NCBI GenBank assembly: GCA_951812505.1
Contig: CATOSI010000003.1
Coordinates: 62,001 to 126,000 of the forward strand
DNA from: an uncultured Dehalococcoidia bacterium
GTDB lineage: Bacteria > Chloroflexota > Dehalococcoidia > Lucifugimonadales > UBA1123
Reading direction: 5' to 3'
Length of the DNA stretch: 64,000 nt
The position numbers and the translations under genes are program-made. The notes below the pieces were generated by a model. It ran no database searches. It saw nothing but the letters and a program-made list of their open reading frames with translations, and was not told the DNA's origin. Below are positions 8,036 to 16,405 of the stretch, one piece after another. The first letter of the stretch is position 1, and each line of letters begins with the position of its first letter.

Positions 8036-9411
8036 GACGCCCGGCTCAGGTTGAAGGTGAACACGCTGCCTTCGCCCTCTACGCTACTGACCTTTATGTT
8101 GCCGCCGTGCGCCTGGACGAGGCGTCTGGTTATGGCAAGACCAAGTCCGGTGCCGACGTTCCTGCGGGACCTGTCCACCTTGTAGAAACGCTCGAATATA
8201 TGGGGCAGATGCTCGCGCGGGACGCCGACGCCGGTGTCGGCGACTTGGATCTCGATTCCCGCTTCGACTGTCCTGGCGGAGAGGGAGACGCAACCACCCT
8301 GCGGCGTGAATTTGAGGGCGTTTTCCACGAGGTTGGTCAGAATCTGATCGAGCTTGCCGGCGTCGGCCATGAGGTACGGCAGGTCGTCGGGAACCAGGCT
8401 GAGCAGCTTCACTCCCCTGGAAGCGGCGTTCGTTTCGAATCGCTCTGTCACCTTGTTCGCCACTCTGGACAGCTCGACGGGGGCGAGGTGAATCGGCATC
8501 TGACCGCTCTCCAGACTGGAGAGTTCTAGCAGTTCATCCACCATGGTCGTCATGCGTCCGATGTCATCGTGTATGCGGGACAGAAAGTCCCGGGCGACCT
8601 CGGTGTCGTAGATCGCTCCGCCGTCCAGGGTTTCGACCATGGCATTGACCGAAGCCAGAGGAGTGCGGAGTTCGTGGGACACGTTGCTCACGAACTCGCG
8701 CCGGGTGTTCTGCACCTGCCTGAGACGGGTCACGTCCTGGAGCGTGAGAAGAACGCCGCGACTGGGACCGGCGGAGATGGGGGTGGCGATTGCGTGCAGG
8801 AATCGCCGTTGGTGGAGAAGTTCTATTTCGGCGCGTTGAATCCGTCCGGCGGCGGCGGAACCGGAGGCGAGTTCCAGCAGTTCATGGTCACGCACTATTT
8901 CGGCGAGTGTACTCCCGCGCGCGGAGTGGATGTCGGCGTCGAGAAGCCATTGGGCGGCGCGGTTGATGAGCCTTATCCTGTTGTCGGAGTCGAGGACTAT
9001 CACGCCGTCGGCCATGGTCTCCATGACGACGGCAAGAAGGCTGCGTTCGCTGTCGAGGCCGTGGACGAGGTCGCGAAGCGTGACCGCCATTTCGTTGAAT
9101 GCGTCGTTGAGCTCGCGGGTCTCTCGCATGGACGAAGACCTCACCCTGTGGTCCAGGTCTCCTCTCGCCAGACGGCGCGCTCCCTCGGCCACGTTATGAA
9201 CGGGACCGGCGATGGAACGCACCATGAGAAACGATGCCCCAACCGAGCCAAGCGCGCCAACAGCGGCGGTTGCAGCAACGGCTACTACCAGGGAGGTTCC
9301 CGATACTCCCAGAACCAGGAGGGTTACTCCGACCGCCGCGACCGTCAGCGATATGGCGGCCATGTGGGATACGACCATTCTGAGGCGGAGGGACTCGGGA
9401 AGGATATTCAT
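8032..9411 (-). CDS. phoR: Phosphate-regulon type sensor histidine kinase PhoR
   Basis: A 459-residue membrane kinase. Two N-terminal transmembrane helices (about 15-35 and 40-65) are separated by almost no periplasmic loop, as in PhoR proteins that sense through PstSCAB-PhoU. A HAMP segment follows (about 65-118), then a PAS domain (about 122-230), the dimerisation/phosphoacceptor motif SHELRTPL with His246, and an ATPase domain with N box 'NLVENALKF', 'ADTGVGVP' and 'GTGLGLAI'. In the family it phosphorylates PhoB when phosphate is scarce. It lies between phoB and uppP, whose start overlaps its stop. Confidence 0.94.
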   Translation of the reverse strand: MNILPESLRLRMVVSHMAAISLTVAAVGVTLLVLGVSGTSLVVAVAATAAVGALGSVGASFLMVRSIAGPVHNVAEGARRLARGDLDHRVRSSSMRETRELNDAFNEMAVTLRDLVHGLDSERSLLAVVMETMADGVIVLDSDNRIRLINRAAQWLLDADIHSARGSTLAEIVRDHELLELASGSAAAGRIQRAEIELLHQRRFLHAIATPISAGPSRGVLLTLQDVTRLRQVQNTRREFVSNVSHELRTPLASVNAMVETLDGGAIYDTEVARDFLSRIHDDIGRMTTMVDELLELSSLESGQMPIHLAPVELSRVANKVTERFETNAASRGVKLLSLVPDDLPYLMADAGKLDQILTNLVENALKFTPQGGCVSLSARTVEAGIEIQVADTGVGVPREHLPHIFERFYKVDRSRRNVGTGLGLAITRRLVQAHGGNIKVSSVEGEGSVFTFNLSRAS

Positions 9412-9420
9412 GGTGTGTCC

Positions 9421-10113
9421 TCAGCCGTCAAAGCGGTAGCCCAGCCCCCTTATCGTTACTATTCTGCGCGGCTTGGAGGGATCGAGTTCGATCTTCTCGC
9501 GAAGCCACCTGACGTGCACGTCAACGGTGCGGGAGTCGCCGATGTAGTCGTGTCCCCAGAGGTGTTCCAGTATCTGGTTCCGCGTGAACGCGCGTCCCTT
9601 GTTGGTGGCAAACATGGCAAGGAGCGAGAATTCTCGCGGCTTCATTTCCAGCGGCTTGTCGTCGAGCGTAACCGAGTGGCTTATCTGGTCTATGGTCAGG
9701 TCCCCGGACCTGATGATTTCGGAGCGTTCGGCGAAGTCGTAGGTCTGAGAGGAAGAGGCGCGTCTGAGCAAGTTACGAACGCGGGCACGGAGTTCGGGCA
9801 TACTGAAAGGCTTGGTGACGTAGTCGTCGGCGTGTTCCAAGCCCCTAACGCGGTCATCCTCTTCTCCGCGGGCGGTCAGCATGATTACCGGGATGTCGGA
9901 CTCGCGACGGAGAATACGGCATACTTCGAAACCGTCGAGGATGGGCAGCATGACGTCCAGGATGATGAGGTCGGGAGACATGGTCCTGGCCATCCGCAGA
10001 CCACTCTCGCCATCGGCAGCGGCTAGCACGGTGTGTCCTTCGTGCCTCAAGTTGTACTCGAGAGCGGCCAGCAAATTCGGTTCGTCTTCGACAATGAGAA
10101 TTGTGTTAGGCAT
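9421..10113 (-). CDS. phoB: Phosphate-regulon type response regulator PhoB (OmpR family)
   Basis: This 230-residue regulator has a receiver domain (residues 1-120; acidic pocket EDE near 9-11, phosphoacceptor Asp in LIILDVMLP near residue 54, switch Thr in MLTARG, Lys in VTKPFS) and a winged-helix DNA-binding domain (about 135-228) ending RTVDVHVRWLREK...GLGYRFDG. It is nine bases ahead of phoR on the same strand and is its likely partner. It probably acts on the 11-bp repeat array ahead of pstS. Sequence alone cannot separate PhoB from PhoP or RegX3 naming; context supports the phosphate role. Confidence 0.93.
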   Translation of the reverse strand: MPNTILIVEDEPNLLAALEYNLRHEGHTVLAAADGESGLRMARTMSPDLIILDVMLPILDGFEVCRILRRESDIPVIMLTARGEEDDRVRGLEHADDYVTKPFSMPELRARVRNLLRRASSSQTYDFAERSEIIRSGDLTIDQISHSVTLDDKPLEMKPREFSLLAMFATNKGRAFTRNQILEHLWGHDYIGDSRTVDVHVRWLREKIELDPSKPRRIVTIRGLGYRFDG

Positions 10114-10216
10114 ATACCAGCGCTTTCGGCAAAACCGTCCATCGAATAGCTCAACCGAATTGAGAGTAGCATACTTGGTTGTTAGTTTTCAGTTCTCAGT
10201 ATTCAGTTTTCGGGCG

Positions 10217-10230
10217 CTAGTACCACGACC
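10217..10230. repeat. solitary copy of the CTAGTACCAC inverted-repeat end
   Basis: CTAGTACCACGACC repeats the right-hand terminal sequence of the element beside uppP. No matching inverted partner is visible nearby. It follows a simple 'TCAGTT.TCAGT' tract (10178-10210) and precedes the gene fragment described next. Confidence 0.35.
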
Positions 10231-10252
10231 AGTTGATTTTGCAATAGTTTAA

Positions 10253-10504
10253 GAAAGACGAGACATCCAGATCGTCCTCGCAGAGACCAACGACGGACGC
10301 GATGTCGTTCGCTACCTCAAGAGCACCTTCATGGTGGTCGAAGACGCCCCACACCTCTTCGGTCTCAGACACAAAGACTACACCCGCACCCACAAGATCG
10401 CAGCCGCCCAAATCCTCGCCAGAATCGGGCTGGAAGAGGGCAAGCGCTACCTCAGACGAGTCCGCCGCCGCAAGTCCGGCCAATCCCATACATCCCGATT
10501 CTGA
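10253..10504 (+). pseudogene. 3' fragment of an unrecognised gene
   Basis: An open frame of 83 codons follows an in-frame TAA and has no plausible start codon or ribosome site. Its product looks protein-like: hydrophilic and basic, with 'LFGLRHKDYTRTHKIAAAQ' and a C-terminal 'EEGKRYLRRVRRRKSGQ'. GC-rich third positions follow this genome's codon habit in this frame. I do not recognise the family. It is best explained as the C-terminal remnant of a gene whose front was lost, with repeat sequences on both sides. The remainder of the 695-base gap holds repeats only. Confidence 0.35.
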
Positions 10505-10523
10505 CAATACCGCCGATCTCGTC

Positions 10524-10543
10524 ATTCCCGCGAAGGCGGGAAT
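10524..10543. repeat. dRS3-like palindrome ATTCCC-N8-GGGAAT
   Basis: ATTCCCGCGAAGGCGGGAAT, flanked by GTC on the left and CCAG on the right like most other copies in the window. Confidence 0.8.
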
Positions 10544-10618
10544 CCAGGGACGGGGAGGCGGAGAATGCAGCTAGGCATTGAGTGACGCACCCTTCCAACC
10601 AGTCCTCCATGTCGAAGC

Positions 10619-10642
10619 GGATCCGAGTTTCGCAAAGGTCTC
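10619..10642. repeat. 24-bp interspersed repeat, copy 1
   Basis: GGATCCGAGTTTCGCAAAGG plus TCTC. An exact inverted copy lies at 57113-57136. Confidence 0.75.
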
Positions 10643-10678
10643 CGAAAGGCAGGAACCCCGAAGGGCTCGCCGCAAGGC

Positions 10679-10735
10679 AATCCAGTGTGCTACTGCTGAC
10701 TGAATCGTTTCCACCCACCACTTTGTGATGCTTCC
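10679..10735. repeat. 57-bp interspersed repeat, copy 1 (GTTTCCACCCACCAC family)
   Basis: Runs from 'AATCCAGTG' to 'TTTGTGATGCTTCC'. Related copies lie at 46003-46060 (same direction) and 55476-55533 (inverted); both of those abut a dRS3-like palindrome. Confidence 0.7.
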
Positions 10736-10808
10736 ACGCCCGGAACCTATACATAGATTCTGGTAATTGTATTAGAATGAATTCACTTTCAGTTACCGGG
10801 CGCGGGCA

Positions 10809-11513
10809 ATGCCGTCTATCAGAGACCTATATGACCTCCAGCAGCTCGACTGGGATATCCAGAATCGGGAAGAGGAGTTGGCTGACATCCGCGCCAGGGC
10901 CGCGGATGATTCGAGACGCCTGACCGCGAAGCGACAACTGGACGCGCTCGAAACCAAGTTGGCGGGTCTGGCAAGACCCAGAAGGCAGGCCGAGAACAAC
11001 ATCGAAGACATCGAGCGTCGAATCGCCGAGATTGACGTCAGACTGTACGACGGCTCGGTGACCAATCCCAGGGAACTGGAGGCATACCAGGAAGAGCGAG
11101 CCAACCTGTCCGGCAACCGCGGCGACGAGGAGGATAAGCTGCTCGAACTGATGATCGAGGCCGACGACACCCAGGCCCTTCTGGACAAGGCGAGAGAGAT
11201 ATTCGAGCGCATAGACGGCGAACGCTCCCGCGAACTTGAAAGTCTCAAGGCGCGTCACGCCGAGGTGTCCTCCGAACTGCCCGAATTCAAGGAGCGCAGG
11301 GGGGAATTGGTGTCAGAGCAAGCTCCGATGACCCTCGCCATATACGAACAGGTGAGGCAGCTCAGGGGCGGTCAGGGCGCGGCTCTGGTGGACAGGCGCG
11401 GGCTGTGCCAGGGTTGCCGACTCGTGATACCCACAACCGAACTCCAGCGCGTTCGCGCCGGGGACCAGGTTGTACAGTGCGGCAGCTGCTCACGAATACT
11501 GATTTACGCATGA
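10809..11513 (+). CDS. Coiled-coil protein with C-terminal C4 zinc ribbon (zf-RING_7 / DUF164 family)
   Basis: A 234-residue cytoplasmic protein. About residues 5-180 form a long, charged antiparallel coiled coil. The C-terminus is a zinc ribbon with CQGCRLVIP and CGSCSRILIYA (two CxxC pairs). This is the CT398/HP0958-like architecture; Helicobacter HP0958 (FlgZ) stabilises RpoN and binds flagellin mRNA, but in non-flagellated bacteria the role is unknown. Length is typical (about 230-250). It begins the block that runs through the recombinase-like gene to pyrD, with a 53-base spacer after it that contains a simple 'AACTGAAAACTAAC' tract. Function here is not assignable beyond possible nucleic-acid binding. 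Confidence 0.88.
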   Translation: MPSIRDLYDLQQLDWDIQNREEELADIRARAADDSRRLTAKRQLDALETKLAGLARPRRQAENNIEDIERRIAEIDVRLYDGSVTNPRELEAYQEERANLSGNRGDEEDKLLELMIEADDTQALLDKAREIFERIDGERSRELESLKARHAEVSSELPEFKERRGELVSEQAPMTLAIYEQVRQLRGGQGAALVDRRGLCQGCRLVIPTTELQRVRAGDQVVQCGSCSRILIYA

Positions 11514-11566
11514 GCCGCAAAAATCCCCTAACTGAAAACTAACCACTAATAACTAAAGACTATAAA

Positions 11567-12925
11567 ATGAGAGCATTAGGATACTTCAGAGCGGATGCCC
11601 CTACTCTGATCGGTGAGACGAGCAAGTCTCAGAAGGAATTCGAGTCCGAATTCCACGACTACTGCTACATCAATATGCACCAGCCGGTCGAGTCGTTCGG
11701 AGACATCGAAACGTCGGACAACGGCGATCAGTCTGCATATGAACGCCTGCTGAGCTATATTAGGGACTCGAAGATGGAGTTCCTGGTCACCGTGCCCGAC
11801 GCCTCCCACCTGGGGAACGACCTCGAAACCGTGGCGCGCGCATTTTTGGCCTTGGAGAACATGGGATGCAAGGTCGCGTGCCAGGACGACGATCTGCCTG
11901 ACCCTCTCCAGAACGCTCTGGTAGCGCTGGGCCCCGCCGGTGCGTCCAGGACGCGCAGCGAGAAGATACGAATGTCCATGCAGAACAGGGCGCTCAGGGG
12001 AAAGGGGCTGGGACGCCCTCCCTTCGGCTACCGGAACGGCGAGGACGGCACACTGGAGATCGTAAAGGACGAGGCGCCCGTCGTGGAACTCATCTTCAGG
12101 CTATACACAAAGGACATGATGGGCATGAGGCTCATCGTCCAGCACCTGAACGAGCGACGGATAACCACGCGCAGGGGCGGAAACTGGAATGTAGTGAGCA
12201 TAAGAGACATCCTGAAGAACACCGTCTATATAGGCACCTACACCCGTTTCGGACTTCGGCTGCCCGGTTCACACGAAGCAATCATACCGCGTGAGACATT
12301 CCGAGAGGCCCAGGACATAGTAAGAGAGCGCCGGCCCATTGGCAGGGTGTCGCAGTCGGAGCCGTATCTGCTGTCCGGCATCGCCTTCTGCGAGTCCTGC
12401 GGCAACAAGATGATGGGTGTAACCCGACGCCAGTTGTGGAGAAACAAGGACGGCAATCGCAGCCGTGCCACCTACCGCTACTATCAATGCCAGTCTCGCA
12501 ACAATCAGAGTGTGTGCGGCTATCACACCTGGCGCGAGGCAGACCTGGAAGGCGCTGTGCTCGCGCAGATTCCGCTCGCAATCGAAACGAGAGCGCTTCG
12601 CAGGCTCACTTCCCGGGACCAGGCGCAGGAATCCGAGCAGGCGCTGAAGAAGATATGGGAAGAGAGGGTGAAGAACGCGGAACGCAGATTCTCGCAGACC
12701 CTTCGCAAGACGGCGTCAGGCGCGGTCAATACCGACCAGCTCGAACGCGCGCTCGCCGAACTGGACAAGGCGAGGGTGCTGGCTGAGAAGTCCGACCAGC
12801 CAGCCGACGTGGGCGATATGATCGAGAAGTGGAGCGAGAGAGACTTCGACGAAAAGCGCGACTTCCTGCTGACCCACGTCGCCCGCGTCGAGGTCAGCGA
12901 CCACATGGCCCGCATAGTGGCCTGA
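11567..12925 (+). CDS. Serine-recombinase-like protein lacking the catalytic serine and arginines
   Basis: The 452-residue protein has the layout of a large serine recombinase: resolvase-like N-terminal domain (1-115), helix linker, recombinase domain (about 135-240, with GRPPFGYR and 'LNERRITTRRGG.W'), a zinc ribbon (CESCGNKM ... CQSRNNQSVCGYH, about 275-325) and a C-terminal coiled coil. The canonical start 'Y.RVS' reads GYFRAD, so Asp10 replaces the nucleophilic Ser. The 'DRLxR' motif reads DASHLGND, so both catalytic Arg are gone. It therefore probably binds DNA without cutting it. It is 13 bases ahead of pyrD and shows no att site or cargo. The reading frame is intact, so a retained non-recombinase role is likely. 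Confidence 0.85.
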   Translation: MRALGYFRADAPTLIGETSKSQKEFESEFHDYCYINMHQPVESFGDIETSDNGDQSAYERLLSYIRDSKMEFLVTVPDASHLGNDLETVARAFLALENMGCKVACQDDDLPDPLQNALVALGPAGASRTRSEKIRMSMQNRALRGKGLGRPPFGYRNGEDGTLEIVKDEAPVVELIFRLYTKDMMGMRLIVQHLNERRITTRRGGNWNVVSIRDILKNTVYIGTYTRFGLRLPGSHEAIIPRETFREAQDIVRERRPIGRVSQSEPYLLSGIAFCESCGNKMMGVTRRQLWRNKDGNRSRATYRYYQCQSRNNQSVCGYHTWREADLEGAVLAQIPLAIETRALRRLTSRDQAQESEQALKKIWEERVKNAERRFSQTLRKTASGAVNTDQLERALAELDKARVLAEKSDQPADVGDMIEKWSERDFDEKRDFLLTHVARVEVSDHMARIVA

Positions 12926-12938
12926 CCGGAGAACTCGA

Positions 12939-14012
12939 TTGGCGTTAGCGCTCATACCACGTACATACGAATCCCTGTTGCGACCGCTGCTGTTCACCCT
13001 TCCGCCCGAAAAGGCGCAGAAATTCGCCGACAGCACTCTCAAGCTGTGGCCGCTATGGAAGGCGGCTGCACAGGTCGGTGGCTTCACCTCGCCTAAAATC
13101 GAAACGAGCGTCGGCGGACTCGCCCTCAAGAATCCTGTTGGGTTGGCCGCCGGATACGACAAGAACTGCGAACTGCTTCCCGGTCTCGCCGCGCTCGGAT
13201 TCGGATACGTGACCTGCGGCACGGTTACGCTGGAGCCGCGTCCGGGCAATCCGGGCACTCGACTCCTCAGAGATGAATCGCGCCACGCGCTGATAAACGC
13301 GCTCGGCTTTCCGGGAATGGGACTCGATGCCGCTGTGGAGAGAATCTCGTCCGACATCGGACTGGTTGGCGATACCCCTATCGTGGTTAGCGTGTCGGGC
13401 TCCGAAATCGAGGATATATCCACGTGCCACAGGACGATGGAGCCGCTCGCCGACGCGATAGAGATCAACATCAGCTCGCCCAACACCGCCAATCTGAGAG
13501 TGTTCCACTATCCCGATGTACTTGGCGAACTGCTTGACACCCTCAATGAGACCAGGACGAGGCCGCTCTTCGTAAAGATGCCGCCCTTCCCGTCTCACGA
13601 TGACGACCCCAAACACAACGAACTCGTTCTGTCCCTCGCGGATGTGTGCGTTTCTAAGTATGTGGACGCGCTGACCGTAGCCAATACCCAGCCCGTGCGG
13701 GACGAACGGCTCGGCGTCGGTACGGGCGGACTGAGCGGCAGGCCCATCTTCGGGCAGATGTTGCGAATGATCCGCGAAGTGCGAGAAATAGTTGGTGATT
13801 ACACGGACATAAACGCATCGGGAGGTATATTCACCGCATGGGATGCGTGGCAGGCGTTGATGGCCGGAGCAGACAGCGTTCAGGTAATGACCGGCTTCGT
13901 TTATAGAGGCCCCGGAATCGCGCGCGACATCAGCGTGGGCCTCGACAGGATGGTCGAACTCCAGCGCCTTAGCTCGGTCCGCTCCGTCGGACGCTGGGCG
14001 AGCGTGCCCTGA
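12939..14012 (+). CDS. pyrD: Dihydroorotate dehydrogenase, class 2 (quinone-dependent)
   Basis: A 357-residue FMN enzyme that oxidises dihydroorotate to orotate in pyrimidine synthesis. The N-terminal helical extension (about 1-45) that anchors class 2 enzymes at the membrane is present. FMN and substrate motifs follow: AAGYDKN (about 70-76), NALGFPGMG (about 116-124), INISSPNTANL (about 175-185), VKMPPF, and the phosphate-binding end INASGGI with VQVMTGFVYRGP. The Ser in 'SSPNT' is the usual class 2 catalytic base region. The start is TTG with GGAG eight bases before it. It is co-transcribed with the recombinase-like gene upstream and the HAD gene downstream (23-base gap). Confidence 0.93.
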   Translation: MALALIPRTYESLLRPLLFTLPPEKAQKFADSTLKLWPLWKAAAQVGGFTSPKIETSVGGLALKNPVGLAAGYDKNCELLPGLAALGFGYVTCGTVTLEPRPGNPGTRLLRDESRHALINALGFPGMGLDAAVERISSDIGLVGDTPIVVSVSGSEIEDISTCHRTMEPLADAIEINISSPNTANLRVFHYPDVLGELLDTLNETRTRPLFVKMPPFPSHDDDPKHNELVLSLADVCVSKYVDALTVANTQPVRDERLGVGTGGLSGRPIFGQMLRMIREVREIVGDYTDINASGGIFTAWDAWQALMAGADSVQVMTGFVYRGPGIARDISVGLDRMVELQRLSSVRSVGRWASVP

Positions 14013-14035
14013 CATGTGTGTAGGACTGGCGACCA

Positions 14036-14785
14036 ATGCCTGAATACCGGGCTCTCATACTCGACCTGGACGGCACACTGATCGGTCCTGACGAACGCAT
14101 ATCTCCCAGGGTCGCCGATGCGGTGAAAGAAGTCGCGCGGAAGATCGGAGTCTCGATTGCGACGGGCCGCGAGACGGGCGACGTCCTGAAGTACGGGAAG
14201 GAACTCGGCCTGACATGGCCGCAGATCTCCGACAACGGCGCGATGATCATTGATCCCACGAATGGCGAGAGCCTGTGGAGCGCGCCCTTGGGTGAGGAAC
14301 TTTCGCGCAAGGCCATGCGTCCCATCATCGAAAGCGGTTGTGAGTTCTTCGCCACGCACGCGGGCGGCACGATAACCGATCTCACGAATCTGGACACGTG
14401 GGAACTCACCAGGGTTTCGGCGCTCGACCTGAACAGAGAAACTGCGGACGCAATGATGGAGAGCATGTCCGACGAAAGCGGTCTGGATTCAGTCAAGGTC
14501 TGGCTGCCGTACAACCGACTGTGGGCCGTGGACTTCACGCGGAGCGGAGTCCACAAGGGCAGCGCGTTGCGAGTCCTGTGTGAAATGACCGGCATCGCTC
14601 CGTCGCAGACAATAGCGGTGGGAGACAGCTTCAATGACGCTCCGATGATTGAGACCGCCGGGCTGGGCATAGCCATGGGCAACGCCCCCAGGGAAGTGCG
14701 GGATGCTGCCAAATACAGCGTCCCGCCCGTAGAACAGGACGGCCTCGCGCAAGCGATAGAGCAGCATATACTACCATTGCTGTAA
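14036..14785 (+). CDS. HAD-superfamily phosphatase, Cof/IIB type
   Basis: A 249-residue hydrolase. Motif I LILDLDGTL (about 7-15) carries the nucleophile Asp and the acid/base Asp. Motif II is SIATGR, with Thr at about residue 45. The Lys of motif III falls within the cap boundary near 'KGSALRVLCEM' (about 179-189). Motif IV is VGDSFNDAPMI (about 197-207). The cap inserted between motifs II and III is of the alpha/beta IIB type. Family members remove phosphate from sugar phosphates, flavin or pyridoxal phosphates; the substrate cannot be fixed from sequence. It follows pyrD in the same direction and could be in the operon. The 46-base downstream gap to the convergent PDH operon shows no clear terminator. 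Confidence 0.87.
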   Translation: MPEYRALILDLDGTLIGPDERISPRVADAVKEVARKIGVSIATGRETGDVLKYGKELGLTWPQISDNGAMIIDPTNGESLWSAPLGEELSRKAMRPIIESGCEFFATHAGGTITDLTNLDTWELTRVSALDLNRETADAMMESMSDESGLDSVKVWLPYNRLWAVDFTRSGVHKGSALRVLCEMTGIAPSQTIAVGDSFNDAPMIETAGLGIAMGNAPREVRDAAKYSVPPVEQDGLAQAIEQHILPLL

Positions 14786-14831
14786 TTGCGCGATGACCGT
14801 TCTTTTTCTTCAGGCCCGCAGGTGCTCTCGA

Positions 14832-16298
14832 TCAGAGTATTATGCTGAGTGGGCTTTCCAGCAGCCGCTTTATCTCATTGATGAAGAACGCGCCCTCCGC
14901 GCCGTCCACTATCCGATGGTCGGCTGACAGGGTGGCGGTCATCATCTGTCGGACTACGATGCTGTCGTCCGCTGCCACGACCGGACGCTTCTGCACCGCG
15001 CCAACGGCGAGAACCGCGGTCTGGGGCGGCTGGATTATCGCCACGAAGCTGGTCACGTTCATCATGCCCATGTTGGATACGGCAAACGTACCGCCGGAGT
15101 ACTCTTCCGGTCGCAGCGTGCCCTGATTCGCGCGGGCGGCCAGGTCCTTAGTAGCCTGCGCTATCTCAGCGAGAGACATCTCCCCCGCGCCAACGACAGC
15201 GGGCATTATCAGGCCCTCCTCCAGCGCCATTGCGATGCCGACGTTGATGTCGTCGTTCATCCTGATACTGCCGTCCTCGTAGTATGCATTGAACTTGGGG
15301 AACTTCTTCAGAGCGAGAACACTGGCGGCGACTATCAGGTCGTTCACGGTGGCGCGCACTCCCCGGTCTGCCAGGGCGTCGTTTATCTGGCCCCTGAGCG
15401 CCATAGCGTCGGTCATATCCACATCGGTGTTGACGTAGAAGTGGGGTTTCTCGTCCTTGGAGCGAATAGTTACTCGCGCTATCTGCTGCCTCATGCGCGA
15501 GAGCGGAATGAGGTCGGGCTTGGGCTCCTCGGCAGCCGCCACGACGGGTTCCGGTTCCGGCTCGACGACGACCTCTTCGACTTCGGGCTCGGCCGCCACC
15601 GCTGCCTCCGCCTCCATCTCCGGTTCCGCGGCCTCTTCGACTTCGGGTTCTGCGGGAGCCACTTCCTCCACTTCGGCTTCTATCTCCGCTTCGACCACAA
15701 CCGGAACTTCGGGTTCCGGCTCGGTTGGAGCGGCGGCCTGAGACTGAGACTCTGTGAATCTGACGATGTCCTCTTTGACGATTCGCCCGCCCGGCCCTGT
15801 TCCTTCCACGTCCGCGAGGTCAATTCCGGCCTCGAAAGCCATCTGGCGGGCGATTGGCGTGGCGAATATTCGCCTGCCGGGAGCGGGCACGCTGGGCGCG
15901 TCGAGCGGCTCCTCCGCGACGCCGTCCACCGGCGCGGCTTCTGCGGTTGACGCTCCGAGAGGAATCGCGGGATGGTCTTCTTCCACTTCAGGGACTTCCG
16001 GCTCGGACTCTACGACCGGAGCCGCTACTTCCGGTTCGGGCGCCGGGGCCGGAGCCTCGGCCTCTTCACCGACGACGGCAATCGGCTGACCGACCGGCAC
16101 TGTAGAGCCCTCTTCGACCAGTATCGTATGCAGCACGCCGGCGGCGTAGGACTCGAACTCCACCACCGCCTTGTCCGTTTCGATCTCAGCCACAGGTTCT
16201 CCCAACTCAACGTTGGAGCCTTCGGCCTTCAGCCACCGCACTACGGTGCCTTCCTGCATGTCGTAGCCCATCTGGGGCATGGTGAGTTCAGTAGCCAA
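14832..16298 (-). CDS. pdhC: Dihydrolipoamide acetyltransferase, pyruvate dehydrogenase E2
   Basis: A 488-residue E2 core subunit. One lipoyl domain (1-80) carries the lipoylated Lys in ETDKAVV. An Ala/Pro/Glu linker leads to the peripheral-subunit-binding domain (about 147-183, 'ATPIARQMAFEAGIDL...GRIVKEDI'). A very acidic Val/Glu/Pro linker of about 75 residues follows, then the catalytic domain (about 265-488) with the active-site DHRIVDGA. It accepts the acetyl group from E1 and passes it to CoA. It is the last gene of the lpd-E1a-E1b-E2 operon, preceded by a 107-base spacer. TTG is the probable start, with a GGGGGAG ribosome site. A branched-chain E2 is the alternative; the operon composition favours pyruvate. 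Confidence 0.9.
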   Translation of the reverse strand: MATELTMPQMGYDMQEGTVVRWLKAEGSNVELGEPVAEIETDKAVVEFESYAAGVLHTILVEEGSTVPVGQPIAVVGEEAEAPAPAPEPEVAAPVVESEPEVPEVEEDHPAIPLGASTAEAAPVDGVAEEPLDAPSVPAPGRRIFATPIARQMAFEAGIDLADVEGTGPGGRIVKEDIVRFTESQSQAAAPTEPEPEVPVVVEAEIEAEVEEVAPAEPEVEEAAEPEMEAEAAVAAEPEVEEVVVEPEPEPVVAAAEEPKPDLIPLSRMRQQIARVTIRSKDEKPHFYVNTDVDMTDAMALRGQINDALADRGVRATVNDLIVAASVLALKKFPKFNAYYEDGSIRMNDDINVGIAMALEEGLIMPAVVGAGEMSLAEIAQATKDLAARANQGTLRPEEYSGGTFAVSNMGMMNVTSFVAIIQPPQTAVLAVGAVQKRPVVAADDSIVVRQMMTATLSADHRIVDGAEGAFFINEIKRLLESPLSIIL

Positions 16299-16405
16299 GG
16301 AACTCCCCCTCTCTTGAATATGTAATACGGCTCTCCTTATAGAAAGGTAGAGCCGCTTTTCTTTACGTTAAAGGGTCAATTGGGACCTAAAAACAGTTTG
16401 GAGCG

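Noticed and set aside
8569..10026. A 485-codon open frame opposite phoR and phoB
   Set aside because: Antisense shadow of two clear two-component genes; no domains or ribosome site.
11567..12925. Active mobile element or prophage integrase
   Set aside because: Catalytic residues are missing, and no att sites, cargo or phage genes surround it.
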